The notes under the pieces are model-generated. The model worked only from the letters and a program-made list of their open reading frames with translations, searched no databases and was not told where the DNA came from. The translations under genes were made by a program, and so were the position numbers. This document shows positions 12,923 to 13,355 of a stretch of 13,355 bases of DNA, one piece after another. Position 1 is the stretch's first letter. Every line of letters starts with the position of its first letter. The stretch comes from JBQCHF01 sp051953655 (GTDB taxonomy: Bacteria; Actinomycetota; Actinomycetes; Motilibacterales; Motilibacteraceae): positions 1 through 13,355 of the forward strand of contig JBQCIO010000078.1 of assembly GCA_051953655.1 (NCBI GenBank), read 5' to 3'.

Positions 12923-13355
12923 ATGACGGACACGTTCGGGGTGCTGGCCGGCAGCGGGGTGATGGTCCGTGCCGAGGTGCTGGGGGTGCGGCGTCGCTCG
13001 GTGTTCGCGGACAAGGTCGGTCGGGTCGGGTGGCGGTTCCGGGAGCTGCTCGGCTCGGCGCCGGCGGACTTCTCGACGGTCGACCGGTCCGACCCGTGGT
13101 GGCGGCAGGTGCTCGATCCGCGGGTCGGGGCGGCGCTGGTCGCGGAGGGGATCCTGGCCGGGGACCTGCCGCCCGAGCAGGAGGCGGCCCGGCGTGGACG
13201 GGCCGAGCGCCGGGCGGAGAACGGCGAACCGCCGCTGGTCGAGCCGGACCCGCCGGAGCCGTTCGCGCGCCGCATCCTGCGCGGCGTCATCGCGCAGCCG
13301 GACCCGCTCGGGGTCGCCCGGATGGCCATGCTCGAGACCGAGGAGCTGGCCTCCT
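12923..13355 (+). CDS. Hypothetical protein, N-terminal 144 residues (runs off right edge)
   Basis: An open frame with no stop runs from the ATG at 12923 to the window end. The codon usage is strongly GC-biased, as in real genes here, and there is a -10-like box seven bases upstream. The sequence starts MTDTFGVLAGSGVMVRAEVL and has a basic stretch (VRRRSVFADKVGRVGWRFRE, residues 22-41). A tryptophan pair follows in DPWWRQVLDPRVG (59-71), then an acidic/Arg-rich Pro-containing region (about 86-124) and RRILRGVIAQPDPLG. There is no signal peptide or membrane segment. I do not recognise a family from this part. The basic and charged composition would allow a nucleic-acid-associated role, but nothing proves it. 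Confidence 0.7.
   Translation, partial: MTDTFGVLAGSGVMVRAEVLGVRRRSVFADKVGRVGWRFRELLGSAPADFSTVDRSDPWWRQVLDPRVGAALVAEGILAGDLPPEQEAARRGRAERRAENGEPPLVEPDPPEPFARRILRGVIAQPDPLGVARMAMLETEELAS

Overview
The window is about 73% G+C. Codon third positions are almost all G or C, and several genes have TANNNT boxes placed for leaderless transcription. This points to a high-GC actinomycete. A member of the Geodermatophilaceae (Blastococcus, Modestobacter, Geodermatophilus) is my best guess, but that is family-level intuition and not proven here. The very long antisense frames are a by-product of the base composition. I see no rRNA, tRNA, CRISPR array or intact mobile element.

Left block (1-4974, all minus strand): a catabolic cluster read right to left. 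It begins with a class III (CaiB/BaiF) CoA-transferase. That is followed after one base by a fused beta/alpha (AccD-AccA-like) carboxyltransferase. A GC-rich hairpin follows, then a carbamate kinase with its own leaderless promoter and a ring-opening amidohydrolase (barbiturase / cyanuric acid hydrolase family). The last gene runs off the left edge, short by an estimated 10-25 residues. A coherent reading is oxidative pyrimidine (barbiturate) breakdown. The ring is opened to ureidomalonate, the carbamoyl group is recovered as ATP through carbamate kinase, and malonate is activated by the CoA-transferase and decarboxylated. The fused carboxyltransferase is a candidate for the last step. No carbamoyltransferase, biotin carboxylase or biotin carrier is in view, so the pathway is inference.

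Middle block (5027-7350): a divergent plus-strand P-loop kinase of uridine-kinase type, then two tandem minus-strand CAP/SCP-domain proteins that are clear paralogues. One is membrane-anchored or secreted with a short linker. The other has a signal peptide and a long Pro/Thr/Ser-rich linker. The first carries a 17-bp tandem duplication over its stop codon.

Right block (7388-11624, minus strand): a translationally coupled hyuA-hyuB pair of the hydantoinase/5-oxoprolinase/acetone carboxylase superfamily. Its candidate promoter lies inside an inverted repeat that could be an operator. Upstream of it on the same strand is an L-lactate dehydrogenase. After a 320-bp non-coding stretch that may hold an eroded coding fragment, the window ends with the first 144 residues of a plus-strand protein I do not recognise.

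The most interesting element is the barbiturase-family / carbamate kinase / CoA-transferase / fused carboxyltransferase cluster. It may define a complete energy-conserving route from barbiturate to acetyl-CoA.
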